Positions 1 through 7,929 are shown, counted from the first letter of the stretch. The stretch: 18,907 nt of DNA from Methanosarcinales archaeon (GCA_030672345.1 DAOVGO010000091.1:1-18907); one strand, 5' to 3'. Notes: generated from the letters alone by a model not told the origin. Translations and numbers: made by a program.

Positions 1-42
1 CAACAAAACCTTTATCCCAAAAACAACCAGACAGGTATAGCA

Positions 43-2676
43 ATGAAACAATTGAGTGCTCCAAAGCGAATCGCAAGGATAAAATTCGGTTTGATTTCTC
101 CACTGGAATATCGGAGCATGAGTGTCACCCGGATCATCACAGCCGATACTTATGATGAAGATGGATTCCCGATCGATATGGGGCTTATGGACCCCAAGCT
201 TGGGGTAATTGATCCCGGATTGCGCTGCAAGACCTGTAGCGGCAGGGCTGGTGAGTGTCCGGGTCATTTCGGGCACATAGAACTGGTAGCCCCTTGCATA
301 CACGTTGGATTTGCCAAGCAGATACGGAATATCCTGCGAGGCACGTGCCGAAGTTGCAGCAGGCTGCTGATCGAACCCGTGGCAAAGAAAGAATACCTCG
401 AGCAGATCGAGACTTTGCGGCTCAGGGGGCAGCCCATCGATTCGGTGGTCGAACGCGTCTTTGCCGAGGCTGTAAAGACCGACGTATGCCCGTACTGCGG
501 CGAACATCAGATAAAAGTCGTCTATGAAAAACCAACCACATATTACGAAGACGAGAACAAGCTTCTTCCAAGCGATATCAGGGACTGGTTCGAGCGCATA
601 CCCGATGAGGATATCACTGTTTTTGGCATGGATCCGGCAAATGCACGTCCTGAGTGGATGATCATGACGGTGCTACCGGTGCCGCCTGTCACGGTGCGCC
701 CCTCGATCACGCTGCAGACCGGGCAGCGGAGCGAAGACGACCTGACACACAAGCTCGTGGACATTATCCGCATAAACCAGCGGTTTCAGGAAAATAAGGA
801 AGCTGGCGCGCCCCAGTTGATCATCGAGGATCTCTGGGAACTCTTGCAGTACCATGTGACCACCTTCATGGATAACAGCGTCTCTGGTATACCTCCGGCA
901 AGACATCGGAGCGGAAGACCACTCAAAACGTTGTCACAGCGTCTGAAAGGAAAAGAAGGGAGGTTCAGAGGGAGTCTCTCTGGTAAACGTGTGAATTTCA
1001 GTGGAAGGACCGTGATCTCGCCTGATCCGAACCTATCGATCAACGAGGTCGGGGTTCCTGAGATGGTTGCAAGAGAACTGACATTTACGATCAAAGCCGT
1101 GCCAAGAAATATCGAAGAACTCAGGGAGTATATCCGCCGCGGTCCGATCAATCACCCGGGTGCAAACTACATCGTCCGGATAGACGGGCACAAAATGAAG
1201 GTTACCGAGACAAATCGGGAGGAGCTTGCCGAGACGATCGAATACGGGTGGTTCGTGGACCGGCACCTAAAAGACGGCGATATCGTGCTCTTTAACAGGC
1301 AGCCATCGCTCCACAAGATGAGTATCATGGCGCACCAGGTCAAGGTGATGCCCGGAAAGACGTTCCGACTGAATCCGGCGGTCTGCCCGCCGTACAATGC
1401 TGATTTCGACGGTGATGAGATGAATATCCATGTACAGCAGACCGAAGAGGCAAAAGCCGAGGCAAAGATACTGATGCAGGTGCAGGAAAACATCCTCTCG
1501 CCAAGATTCGGCGGACCGATCATCGGAGGGATTCACGATCACATCACAGGCATGTTCCTGCTGACCCGTGAGAAACGGATCGATAAGAACAGTGCGCTCG
1601 ATATTCTGCGGAAGGCTGGTGTGCGCGACCTGCCAGAACCGGATCAGATCGTTGATGGTGTCCCGTACTGGACAGGAAAGCAGATATTCAGTCAGATTCT
1701 ACCGGACGGGTTGAATCTCGAATACAAGGCAGAGATATGCCAGGAATGCGATACATGCATGAAAAAGGACTGTCCGAACGATGCTTATGTTATCATAACC
1801 AACGGGCAGTTGCTCTGCGGCACCATCGATGAGAAGTCGATCGGGGCTTTCAAGGGCTTGATCATCTCAAAGATCATCAAGGAGTACGGGGCTTCTGAGG
1901 GCACGCGGTTTATAGACAATGTTACCAATCTTGCGATCAGGGGCATCATGTACCACGGGTTCAGCTTCGGGATCGACGACGAGGATATCCCGGAAGAGGC
2001 GAACAAACAGATACAGGAGATCAGTAAAGAGGCTATACATGGCAGAGACGGCATCGAAGACCTGGTCGACCGATATGAGCATAAGGAGCTTGAACTGCTG
2101 CCAGGGCGGACGCTTGCAGAGACGCTCGAACTGCGGATCATGCAGGTTCTTGGGAAGGTTCGTGACATGGCTGGCGACCGGGCGGGCGTGCATCTCGGTA
2201 TCGACAATTCCGCGGTTGCGATGGCGGTGTCCGGCGCAAGAGGCTCTATGCTGAACCTTGCGCAGATGGCTGCATGTGTCGGGCAGCAGGCTGTGCGTGG
2301 CGAGCGTATTCACAGGGGATACTCGGATCGCACGCTTCCGCATTTCAAACAAGGAGATCTCAGCGCGGATGCTCACGGATTTGTACAAGCCTCATATAAG
2401 AGTGGGCTTTCACCGACAGAATACTTCTTCCACGCAATCGGTGGCAGGGAAGGTCTGGTTGACACTGCGGTGCGAACATCCCAGTCAGGATACCTCCAGC
2501 GGAGGATGGTGAACGCGCTTCAGGATCTGGAGGCGCAGCGCGACGGCACGGTGAGAGATACCCGCGGCATAGTCGTGCAGACCCTGTACGGCGAGGACGG
2601 CATCGATCCTGCACACGGTTTCGGTCATGAGCAGATCAATCGGATCGTCAGAGATGTGCTGGAGGTGGAGAAATGA
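43..2676 (+). CDS. rpoA1: DNA-directed RNA polymerase subunit A' (Rpo1N)
   Basis: N-terminal part of the largest RNA polymerase subunit; it supplies most of the active site for all transcription in the cell. The catalytic Mg-binding motif NADFDGD is at about residues 452-458. Zinc sites are visible as C62xxC65...C72xxH75 and C102xxC105...C149xxC152. A further four-cysteine cluster (C566, C569, C572, C577) lies in the region just before the NDAYVII stretch; I believe other methanogen-type A' subunits have it too. At 877 residues it has the usual length for a split archaeal A'. The frame is open to the window edge upstream, but family proteins start a few residues before PKRI, so ATG 43 fits; only a weak AGGT precedes it. 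It overlaps rpoA2 by ATGA. The upstream rpoB expected in archaea lies outside the window. Confidence 0.98.
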   Translation: MKQLSAPKRIARIKFGLISPLEYRSMSVTRIITADTYDEDGFPIDMGLMDPKLGVIDPGLRCKTCSGRAGECPGHFGHIELVAPCIHVGFAKQIRNILRGTCRSCSRLLIEPVAKKEYLEQIETLRLRGQPIDSVVERVFAEAVKTDVCPYCGEHQIKVVYEKPTTYYEDENKLLPSDIRDWFERIPDEDITVFGMDPANARPEWMIMTVLPVPPVTVRPSITLQTGQRSEDDLTHKLVDIIRINQRFQENKEAGAPQLIIEDLWELLQYHVTTFMDNSVSGIPPARHRSGRPLKTLSQRLKGKEGRFRGSLSGKRVNFSGRTVISPDPNLSINEVGVPEMVARELTFTIKAVPRNIEELREYIRRGPINHPGANYIVRIDGHKMKVTETNREELAETIEYGWFVDRHLKDGDIVLFNRQPSLHKMSIMAHQVKVMPGKTFRLNPAVCPPYNADFDGDEMNIHVQQTEEAKAEAKILMQVQENILSPRFGGPIIGGIHDHITGMFLLTREKRIDKNSALDILRKAGVRDLPEPDQIVDGVPYWTGKQIFSQILPDGLNLEYKAEICQECDTCMKKDCPNDAYVIITNGQLLCGTIDEKSIGAFKGLIISKIIKEYGASEGTRFIDNVTNLAIRGIMYHGFSFGIDDEDIPEEANKQIQEISKEAIHGRDGIEDLVDRYEHKELELLPGRTLAETLELRIMQVLGKVRDMAGDRAGVHLGIDNSAVAMAVSGARGSMLNLAQMAACVGQQAVRGERIHRGYSDRTLPHFKQGDLSADAHGFVQASYKSGLSPTEYFFHAIGGREGLVDTAVRTSQSGYLQRRMVNALQDLEAQRDGTVRDTRGIVVQTLYGEDGIDPAHGFGHEQINRIVRDVLEVEK

Positions 2677-3836
2677 GCGGCAGCATAACAGCAAAGGATA
2701 TCGAGAAGAGGGTCGATGCCCTTCTGCTACCGTCAAAGATCAGCGATATCCTGCGCGAGGAACTACTCGTTGCCATGCCTGGCAAGGAGCAATTAGGCGA
2801 GATCGTCTCCCGTGTCAAGGACGCGTACGCCGATGCCTGCATCGAGCCGTGCGATCCGGTCGGGGTGGTGGCGGCACAGTCGGTTGGCGAACCCGGGACC
2901 CAGATGACGATGCGTACGTTCCACTACGCCGGAGTCGCCGAGATCAACGTGACTCTCGGGCTTCCGAGACTGATCGAGATCCTTGATGCCCGAAAGAACC
3001 CGAGCACGCCAGTGATGACCGTATACCTGCAGGAGCAGGATGGTGCAAGCCGGAGAAAGGCTCAGAACGTCGCATGGTCGATTCAGAAGACAATTGTTGC
3101 GGATCTGGGGGAGATCATCACTGACCGCACGAATCTGATGATCCATGTCGAACTCGACGAGGGCGCCATGTACGAGCGAAACCTGACGTTACCCGATATC
3201 ATCGAGAAACTCGAAGGAAAGCTGAAGATCCCAGTCAGTGTGAGTGGATACATGCTCACACTCGAACCGAAGGAATCTAATCTTGGTTCGCTGGTCATGC
3301 TGAGCCGAAACCTCAGGAAAGTCGTGCTCAAGGGCTTTGACGAGATTGCACGAGTGGTGATACAGAAGGAAGGTCCTGAATACGTGCTGTATACCGAAGG
3401 CACGGCGCTGAAGAAAGTTCTCGATATTGAAGGTGTAGATCCGGCGCGAACGACCAGCAACCATCCTGGTGAGATGTGCGATGTCTTCGGCATCGAAGCC
3501 GCCAGGAGTTCGATCATAAACGAGATCCTATCCACACTGCGTGAACAGGGACTGAACGTGGATGCAAGACACATCATGCTCGCCGCCGACATGATGACCT
3601 GCGATGGCGAGGTCAAGCAGATCGGGAGGCACGGGCTATCAGGCGAGAAGGCAAGCATCCTTGCGCGAGCGGCATTCGAGGTGACTGTTAATCACCTGAT
3701 CGATGCCGGTATGCGTGGTGATATTGATGAACTCAGCGGCGTCACCGAGAACGTGATCGTCGGGCAGCCGATCCACCTTGGAACCGGTAATATCCATCTG
3801 GTTGCCAGATCGGGTTCCGGAGCGTCGCAATCATAA
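2673..3836 (+). CDS. rpoA2: DNA-directed RNA polymerase subunit A'' (Rpo1C)
   Basis: C-terminal part of the split largest RNA polymerase subunit, which assembles with A' and B at the catalytic centre. The trigger-loop region is recognisable at about residues 72-90 (GEPGTQMTMRTFHYAGV), followed by the conserved GLPRLIEILDARKNPSTP block. At 387 residues it matches the family. The start ATG overlaps the A' stop (ATGA) and is preceded by a strong SD, GGAGGTGG, at 2661-2668, so the two halves are translated in a coupled way. The usual downstream partners (rpl30e, nusA, rpsL, rpsG) do not follow. The stop lies 10 bp from the stop of a convergent small gene, with no obvious T-rich terminator. Confidence 0.98.
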   Translation: MSGSITAKDIEKRVDALLLPSKISDILREELLVAMPGKEQLGEIVSRVKDAYADACIEPCDPVGVVAAQSVGEPGTQMTMRTFHYAGVAEINVTLGLPRLIEILDARKNPSTPVMTVYLQEQDGASRRKAQNVAWSIQKTIVADLGEIITDRTNLMIHVELDEGAMYERNLTLPDIIEKLEGKLKIPVSVSGYMLTLEPKESNLGSLVMLSRNLRKVVLKGFDEIARVVIQKEGPEYVLYTEGTALKKVLDIEGVDPARTTSNHPGEMCDVFGIEAARSSIINEILSTLREQGLNVDARHIMLAADMMTCDGEVKQIGRHGLSGEKASILARAAFEVTVNHLIDAGMRGDIDELSGVTENVIVGQPIHLGTGNIHLVARSGSGASQS

Positions 3837-3846
3837 CCCTCACGTT

Positions 3847-3975
3847 TCACGTCCGTACGACGTTCTCACTCCCGCACTGCGGACAGACGATCGGAACAAA
3901 GTTCGGATCGGATTGAAACATGAACTCGCAGACATTACATGCGAAGTACACCATCGATTGGTCGATGTCGTCCAT
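3847..3975 (-). CDS. 42-residue zinc-ribbon protein
   Basis: Very short gene, read here by hand. The product starts MDDIDQSMVYFAC and carries two CxxC knuckles, C13-NV-C16 and C31-PQ-C34, with 14 residues between, then ends GSENVVRT. This is a complete single zinc ribbon. The spacing CX2C-X14-CX2C is like that of RNA polymerase subunit P (Rpo12), but the basic RIL-type tail of Rpo12 is missing, so I do not assign that name. No SD precedes ATG 3975; instead a perfect 12-bp palindromic TATA element lies about 26 nt upstream (3996-4007), which suggests a leaderless transcript. An in-frame ATG at 4014 would add 13 residues but would put the TATA box inside the gene. The gene converges on rpoA2. 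Function unknown; RNA, DNA or protein binding is possible. Confidence 0.72.
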   Translation of the reverse strand: MDDIDQSMVYFACNVCEFMFQSDPNFVPIVCPQCGSENVVRT

Positions 3976-3995
3976 GATGATTAATAGTGCACCGC

Positions 3996-4007
3996 GGTAT
4001 ATATACC
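3996..4007 (-). promoter_or_regulatory. TATA box of the zinc-ribbon gene
   Basis: GGTATATATACC is a perfect 12-bp palindrome centred near 4001, about 26 nt before ATG 3975. That is the normal archaeal TATA-to-start distance, so translation probably begins at or next to the first transcribed base. Symmetry alone does not give direction; the only nearby start codon fitting the distance is on the minus strand. Confidence 0.6.
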
Positions 4008-4098
4008 TAACCATAACTCGCCCCCGTGCTTTGGCAAAGGCGGTGCACCCAATATCTCCCGAAGTGTAGACGGCTCTGGCAAATACCGGTGTAACTAT

Positions 4099-5208
4099 TC
4101 ACTCATCCGCGCGACCTGTGTAAGCCGGATTCTGTGCAATGCACCAATTTTTCTTCCCGGAAAATCTCTTATCGTCCCTGATCGACTTCCATATATCCGC
4201 AAGCTGCGTGTCACGCACGTTTCCGGCAGTCTGCGGCATGTACGGGCACGGTCTTATCGAGCCGTCCACGCAGATGTGCAGCCACCGCTGCCCTGCAAGA
4301 CATCCGAGCATCTCGCCCTCGAAATACGTGTTCGCAAACATCCGGGGTCCGCCAGGGCTTCTATTGATGCTGTGATACATCTCAAGTATCTGGCTGCGGT
4401 CATCATCGGTGAGGCTGCCGTCCATCGATTCCCAGACCGAGAACTCATGCACCCCAAGATCACAGGCAAGATCGTACAGCAGAGGCAGTTCGTGCATCCG
4501 GTCGTGCGACACATGCGTTGACATGGTCACGAGCAGCCCCGCAGAAAGCCCGCACTCGATCGCATGAATCGCGCTCTCAAAGGCGCCATCGACTCGCCTG
4601 ACCGCATCGTGTTTCGAGGGGTCTGTGCTGTATATGCTGATCAATAGGTTGTGAAGCCCGCATTCCTTCAGCCTCGATGCGATTGCCGGCGTCATCTCGA
4701 GACCGGGCGTGAATATGTTGACGATTGCACGGTCGCAATCGATGTATTCGATCAACTCGAAGAGGTCGGCGTGGAGCAGTGGGTCACCCTCTGTGAACGT
4801 GATGACAAACGTGCCCATATCCAGCGCCTGATCGATCGTGTTCTTGATCTCATCGAGCGTGAGTTCGTATTCGCCATCGCTCATCGCGCAGTGCTCGCAA
4901 TCGCATCCGCATTTCCGCGTGATCTCGAAAGAAACCGTTTCAGGAACGTATTTTCCAAGAGCGATCCCCACTTCCGCCCTGATCAGTCGTTTGAAGACCT
5001 CTCCCGGGATCGGCGGCAGCCATGTGGATGCGATGACCTGCTCATGATCGACCCGCGCCGGCTTTTCCTTACTCAGCCGGTCGTTCATCCGTCTGATAAA
5101 CGGCTTGCATACGTGGGACAGCGGACCCTCTGCCCTCAGTTTCAGCACACGATCGTACTCGCAGTCGATCGACAACCCGTGCATACGGAACATGTTCACG
5201 CCAGACAT
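4099..5208 (-). CDS. Radical SAM protein with SPASM/twitch-like C-terminus
   Basis: Cytosolic [4Fe-4S] enzyme that cleaves S-adenosylmethionine to make a radical; the substrate cannot be told from sequence. After a ~90-residue N-terminal region, the cluster motif CxxxCxxC is C100-GCD-C104-EH-C107. The following SAM-binding stretch reads TEGDPLL (139-145) where family members usually have GGEPL-like residues. The C-terminal part has cysteines at about 303, 313, 321 and 356 in a CVDGSIRPCPYMP...GNV context, typical of the auxiliary-cluster (SPASM/twitch) region of peptide- or cofactor-modifying members such as PqqE- or heme-d1-type proteins. Length 369 is usual. ATG 5208 has no SD but has a TATA-like element about 27 nt upstream; further in-frame ATGs lie at residues 6 and 9. 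It is monocistronic, with the zinc-ribbon gene next on the same strand under its own promoter. Confidence 0.88.
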   Translation of the reverse strand: MSGVNMFRMHGLSIDCEYDRVLKLRAEGPLSHVCKPFIRRMNDRLSKEKPARVDHEQVIASTWLPPIPGEVFKRLIRAEVGIALGKYVPETVSFEITRKCGCDCEHCAMSDGEYELTLDEIKNTIDQALDMGTFVITFTEGDPLLHADLFELIEYIDCDRAIVNIFTPGLEMTPAIASRLKECGLHNLLISIYSTDPSKHDAVRRVDGAFESAIHAIECGLSAGLLVTMSTHVSHDRMHELPLLYDLACDLGVHEFSVWESMDGSLTDDDRSQILEMYHSINRSPGGPRMFANTYFEGEMLGCLAGQRWLHICVDGSIRPCPYMPQTAGNVRDTQLADIWKSIRDDKRFSGKKNWCIAQNPAYTGRADE

Positions 5209-5230
5209 GCGGAGATGATTGGGCTGGCAG

Positions 5231-5241
5231 TGTAAAAAGGA
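5231..5241 (-). promoter_or_regulatory. TATA-like element of the radical SAM gene
   Basis: On the minus strand this reads CCTTTTTACA, centred about 27 nt before ATG 5208. No SD is present at the start codon, so a leaderless or very short-leader transcript is the simplest reading. Position and AT content are the only evidence. Confidence 0.4.
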
Positions 5242-5354
5242 TTCGGGTTTGCCGGGGCTTTTTGCGCGGGGGTGCTCGAAATGGAAAGAAACTTGTGTGA
5301 TAAGGCGTGGAAGAGAGAATTAGAAACCCGCTCGTTCCTCCTTGAACTGTGATG

Positions 5355-5377
5355 ATGGTCGGGCAAACCCTGACCAT
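5355..5377 (+). other. Stable hairpin in the leuC upstream region
   Basis: ATGGTC-GGG and CCC-T-GACCAT form a nine-pair stem with one bulged T and a CAAA loop; TCTTTTGATTT follows. It has the shape of an intrinsic terminator on the plus strand, yet no plus-strand gene precedes it. It sits ~135 nt before the leuC start, upstream of the TATA elements assigned to leuC. A longer leuC transcript with a leader structure, or chance, are both possible. I see no gene in the rest of 5242-5510. Confidence 0.35.
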
Positions 5378-5470
5378 TCTTTTGATTTATCGATTGTTTT
5401 GTGCTTTAAATGTGTGGATAGGGGTTGTTTTCTCGTTATTTTACAGTGGTTTGGGACTCCCGTTGGCGTA

Positions 5471-5487
5471 TCATATATTCTTATATC
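5471..5487 (+). promoter_or_regulatory. TATA region of leuCD
   Basis: Two overlapping AT-only stretches, ATATATTC and TTATATC, lie 25-40 nt before ATG 5511. The second is at the right distance for a leaderless start at 5511, the first for a leader of about 8 nt. There is no convincing SD between them and the start codon. Confidence 0.5.
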
Positions 5488-5510
5488 AGGTCACCACCCA
5501 CAAAAGAGTC

Positions 5511-6764
5511 ATGGGAATGACCATCGCTGAAAAGATCCTCGCAACACATGCCAACCGGAGCAGTGTATCGCCAAAGGAGATCGTGGACGCACGAATCGAC
5601 TACGTCATGGTGAACGATGTGACCGGGCTTCCTGCGTTCGAGGTCTTCGAGGAGTTCGGGACCACGCCGATTTGCGAGAAGACTGTTTTGATCCAGGACC
5701 ACTATGTGCCGAACAAGGACGTGGCGTCAGCCGAGCAGGCAAAGTCGATGCGTGAGTTCGCCAGAAAATACGCAATCAAAAAGCATTTCGATGTCGGACG
5801 GAGCGGTGTCTGCCACCAGATCATGATCGAACACGGTTTTGCAGCACCAGGCAGGCTGATCGTCGGCGCAGACTCGCATACATGCAGCTATGGTGCGCTC
5901 GGCGCACTCTCGACAGGAATCGGGTCATCGGAAGCCGCATCTGCGATGGCAACAGGGGAACTGTGGTTTCGGGTTCCTGAAAGCCAGAAGTTCACCGTTG
6001 ACGGCGAATTGGGAAAGTATGTGATGGGGAAGGACATCATTCTACACATCATAGGGGATATCGGGGTTTCAGGATCGCTTTACAGGTCGATGGAGTTCTA
6101 TGGCTCTGCAATCGTTTCGCTATCATTGTCCGACCGGATCACCATCTCGAACATGGCGATCGAGGCTGGCGCAAAGTGCGGTATCATCCCGCCTGACGAG
6201 AAGGTCTTCGATTATCTCAAAGACCGTGTTATCGGCGAGTATGCTCCGGTCTACGCTGACGAAGACGCCGAATACGAGGATATCTTTGAATACGATGCCG
6301 CGGAGATTGTGCCGATGGTTGCGAAGCCGCATCTTCCTGAGAACGTGGTTCCAGCCTCCGAAATCGATGTGGAGATCGATCAGGCATATCTCGGCTCGTG
6401 CACCAATGGCAGAATCGAGGACCTGCGCTCTGCAGCGGCGGTACTTGCAGGCAAAAAAGTGCATCCCGATGTCAGGATGATCGTGGTTCCGGCAAGCAGG
6501 AACGTCTTTTTAGAGGCTCTTTCCGAGGGCTTGATCGAGGTGTTCATGGACGCAGATGCCTACGTCGCAGGACCGACATGCGGCGCATGCCTCGGCGGTT
6601 ACATGGGCGTGCTTGCAGAGGGCGAGCGGTGCGTCAGCAGCACGAACCGCAACTTCATCGGCAGGATGGGGCACAAGGATTCGGAGGTCTATCTTGCAAA
6701 CCCGGCAGTGGTTGCGGCAAGCGCTATAACAGGGCGGATAACCGATCCGGAGGATCTTAGTTGA
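5511..6764 (+). CDS. leuC: 3-isopropylmalate/homoaconitate dehydratase, large subunit
   Basis: Catalytic subunit of the aconitase-family isomerase that moves a hydroxyl by dehydration and rehydration in leucine (isopropylmalate), isoleucine (citramalate) or 2-oxoacid-elongation (homocitrate) pathways. The three [4Fe-4S] ligands are visible: C297 in GSCTNGR, and C357 and C360 in GPTCGACLGG. The conserved VGADSHTCSYGALGAL and NRNFIGRMG blocks are also present. The frame is open from 5349, but the first 54 codons are not family-like; MGMTIAEKILA at 5511 matches archaeal homologues and sits behind the TATA region, giving 417 residues, the normal length. leuD follows 19 nt after the stop, so the subunits are made from one operon. 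Choosing LeuC rather than HacA rests on the small-subunit loop. Confidence 0.93.
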   Translation: MGMTIAEKILATHANRSSVSPKEIVDARIDYVMVNDVTGLPAFEVFEEFGTTPICEKTVLIQDHYVPNKDVASAEQAKSMREFARKYAIKKHFDVGRSGVCHQIMIEHGFAAPGRLIVGADSHTCSYGALGALSTGIGSSEAASAMATGELWFRVPESQKFTVDGELGKYVMGKDIILHIIGDIGVSGSLYRSMEFYGSAIVSLSLSDRITISNMAIEAGAKCGIIPPDEKVFDYLKDRVIGEYAPVYADEDAEYEDIFEYDAAEIVPMVAKPHLPENVVPASEIDVEIDQAYLGSCTNGRIEDLRSAAAVLAGKKVHPDVRMIVVPASRNVFLEALSEGLIEVFMDADAYVAGPTCGACLGGYMGVLAEGERCVSSTNRNFIGRMGHKDSEVYLANPAVVAASAITGRITDPEDLS

Positions 6765-6783
6765 GTTAGTTGAGGTGGCAATC

Positions 6784-7281
6784 ATGAAAAAGTACATCGA
6801 AGGTAGAGTGTGGCGATTTTTTGATAACGTGGACACCGACCAGATCATTCCGGCGAAATATCTTGTGACCGGCGACAGACGCGAACTCGCAAAGCACGCA
6901 TTCGAGAACGTGAGACCCGAGTTCGCAGAAGAGGTCCGGGGAGGCGATGTCATCGTTGGCGGGAAGAACTTTGGCAGCGGGTCATCGAGAGAACATGCAC
7001 CCCGCGCTCTTCTTGGCGCAGGGATCGCGTGCGTGATCGCACCGAGTTTCGCACGGATCTTTTACCGAAACAGCATCAACATCGGACTCCCGCTCGTTGA
7101 GTGTGATGTTGATGCGGGGGATGGGGATGTTCTTGTGGTCGATTTCGAGAATGGGAGGATCATGAATACGAATACCAAGAGTGCGTACACCTTTCCGCCG
7201 CTACCTGATTTCCTGATGAAACTGCTTGATGTGGGACTTATTGAGAATACGAAGAGGAAACTTGAGGGGATGAACAGATGA
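6784..7281 (+). CDS. leuD: 3-isopropylmalate/homoaconitate dehydratase, small subunit
   Basis: Swivelling domain of the aconitase-family isomerase that pairs with LeuC and sets substrate choice. Conserved blocks are DNVDTDQIIPAKYL, the GSGSSREHAPRALL active-site segment, and SFARIFYRNSINIGLPL. The substrate-recognition loop reads Y26-L-V-T29; archaeal homoaconitases carry YLRT here, with the arginine needed for long substrates, while isopropylmalate isomerases have YLV-type loops, so leucine synthesis is the better guess. A GTG at 6775 is in frame, but SD GAGGTGG at 6772-6778 fits ATG 6784 (165 residues). The final ~124 bp are repeated almost exactly at 10221-10344, beyond the nuclease island; the gene itself looks complete. 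Confidence 0.92.
   Translation: MKKYIEGRVWRFFDNVDTDQIIPAKYLVTGDRRELAKHAFENVRPEFAEEVRGGDVIVGGKNFGSGSSREHAPRALLGAGIACVIAPSFARIFYRNSINIGLPLVECDVDAGDGDVLVVDFENGRIMNTNTKSAYTFPPLPDFLMKLLDVGLIENTKRKLEGMNR
7141..7264 (+). repeat. Direct repeat L, copy 1 (3' end of leuD)
   Basis: The 124 bp at the end of leuD match 10221-10344 with only two differences (7161 c/t, 7200 g/a), an offset of 3,080 bp in the same orientation. Weaker similarity continues upstream to 7051, with a 36-bp gap and one extra A in the distal copy. The AT-rich nuclease island lies between the two copies. Confidence 0.95.
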
Positions 7282-7283
7282 CT

Positions 7284-7727
7284 TTACTCTCTTAAAACAC
7301 CTTTAGGAGTTATGCACTGTATTTTATCCCTAATATCCTTAAAATGTCGGTCGTAAGTAACAATATAGTCACATCCCTCAACATACGCCGAAATTGCATG
7401 AGGAATGTCTGATTTGTCATTCATTTTAAAAATATTATTATAATATGATCTTATCGCTCTTGGAAGCATTGGTGTAATCTCTGTTTCTGCCAAAAGAACC
7501 CTGATAAGAGCATATTTTGCGAGTAATCTCTTTTCTCGCTCATCCATCTCAAAATTAAACATGGGATAATTATAGAGTTCGATGAGCGCATATAGCGAGG
7601 TGACCAAGTCGATCTTCTCGCAATTGAACAATCGGAAAACGTCATCGAACTTATCAGGTTCCAATTTAGATCCGAACACGAATGTGATGAGTATCGTGCT
7701 ATCTAAGTACAGTCTTGATTTTGCCAT
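7284..7727 (-). CDS. PIN-domain ribonuclease toxin (VapC-like)
   Basis: Single-domain PIN nuclease of 147 residues, the usual VapC size. The acidic active-site set is visible: D9 (YLDST), E50 (ALIELYN), D107 (KSDIPHA) and D126 (TYDRHF). VapC toxins cut RNA (tRNA, rRNA or mRNA) when their antitoxin is lost. ATG 7727 has an AAGGA site 6 nt upstream and lies inside the end of the preceding small gene (29-nt overlap), the classic antitoxin-toxin arrangement. The stop lies just past the end of leuD (convergent, 2 nt apart). It is clearly richer in A and T than leuD, as is the rest of the island. Target unknown. Confidence 0.85.
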   Translation of the reverse strand: MAKSRLYLDSTILITFVFGSKLEPDKFDDVFRLFNCEKIDLVTSLYALIELYNYPMFNFEMDEREKRLLAKYALIRVLLAETEITPMLPRAIRSYYNNIFKMNDKSDIPHAISAYVEGCDYIVTYDRHFKDIRDKIQCITPKGVLRE

Positions 7728-7914
7728 GCAAATCCTTTTGCTCTAAAATCCCGCTCAATATCTCTGCCAGGACCGACGCAAGCACTGAAACTCCCTGATC
7801 TTCTATAATTTTTTGAGTTTTCACTCTATTTTCGATGATGCTTTCGATGAAATCTTTCTCGATTTCATGCTCTGCGATCTCGTGCAGGTCTGGTAGTTCT
7901 ATTTCGTATTTCAT
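7699..7914 (-). CDS. Probable antitoxin paired with the PIN toxin
   Basis: A 71-residue acidic protein beginning MKYEIELPDLHEIAEHEIEKD. It lacks a recognisable AbrB, RHH or Phd DNA-binding motif, so the role rests on position: it is upstream of and overlaps the PIN gene, with matched size. Such partners neutralise the toxin by covering its active site. ATG 7914 follows SD AGGTGA (7921-7926) with 6-nt spacing. The last part (SVLASVLAEILSGILEQKDLHGKI) is predicted amphipathic helix, the kind of tail that could bind the toxin. It ends with TAG, one of only two amber stops I found in the window. Confidence 0.65.
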   Translation of the reverse strand: MKYEIELPDLHEIAEHEIEKDFIESIIENRVKTQKIIEDQGVSVLASVLAEILSGILEQKDLHGKIKTVLR

Positions 7915-7929
7915 GCGTTATCACCTGAT

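Noticed and set aside
1..42. Tail of rpoB upstream of rpoA1
   Set aside because: One frame has a stop at 38-40, but the 12 residues before it do not resemble an rpoB end; too short to call.
3976..4098. tRNA or C/D-box RNA between the zinc-ribbon and radical SAM genes
   Set aside because: Contains small palindromes (GGTGCACC, CTTTGCCAAAG) but no T-loop, cloverleaf or C/D motifs.
4139..5235. Long plus-strand frames opposite the radical SAM gene
   Set aside because: Shadows of a well-supported minus-strand gene in GC-rich codon use.
5349..5510. 54-codon N-terminal extension of leuC
   Set aside because: Not like the family's start; it contains the hairpin and the TATA elements, and MGMTIAEKILA at 5511 is the conserved N-terminus.
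6775..6783. GTG start for leuD
   Set aside because: The GTG is part of the GAGGTGG SD that serves ATG 6784.
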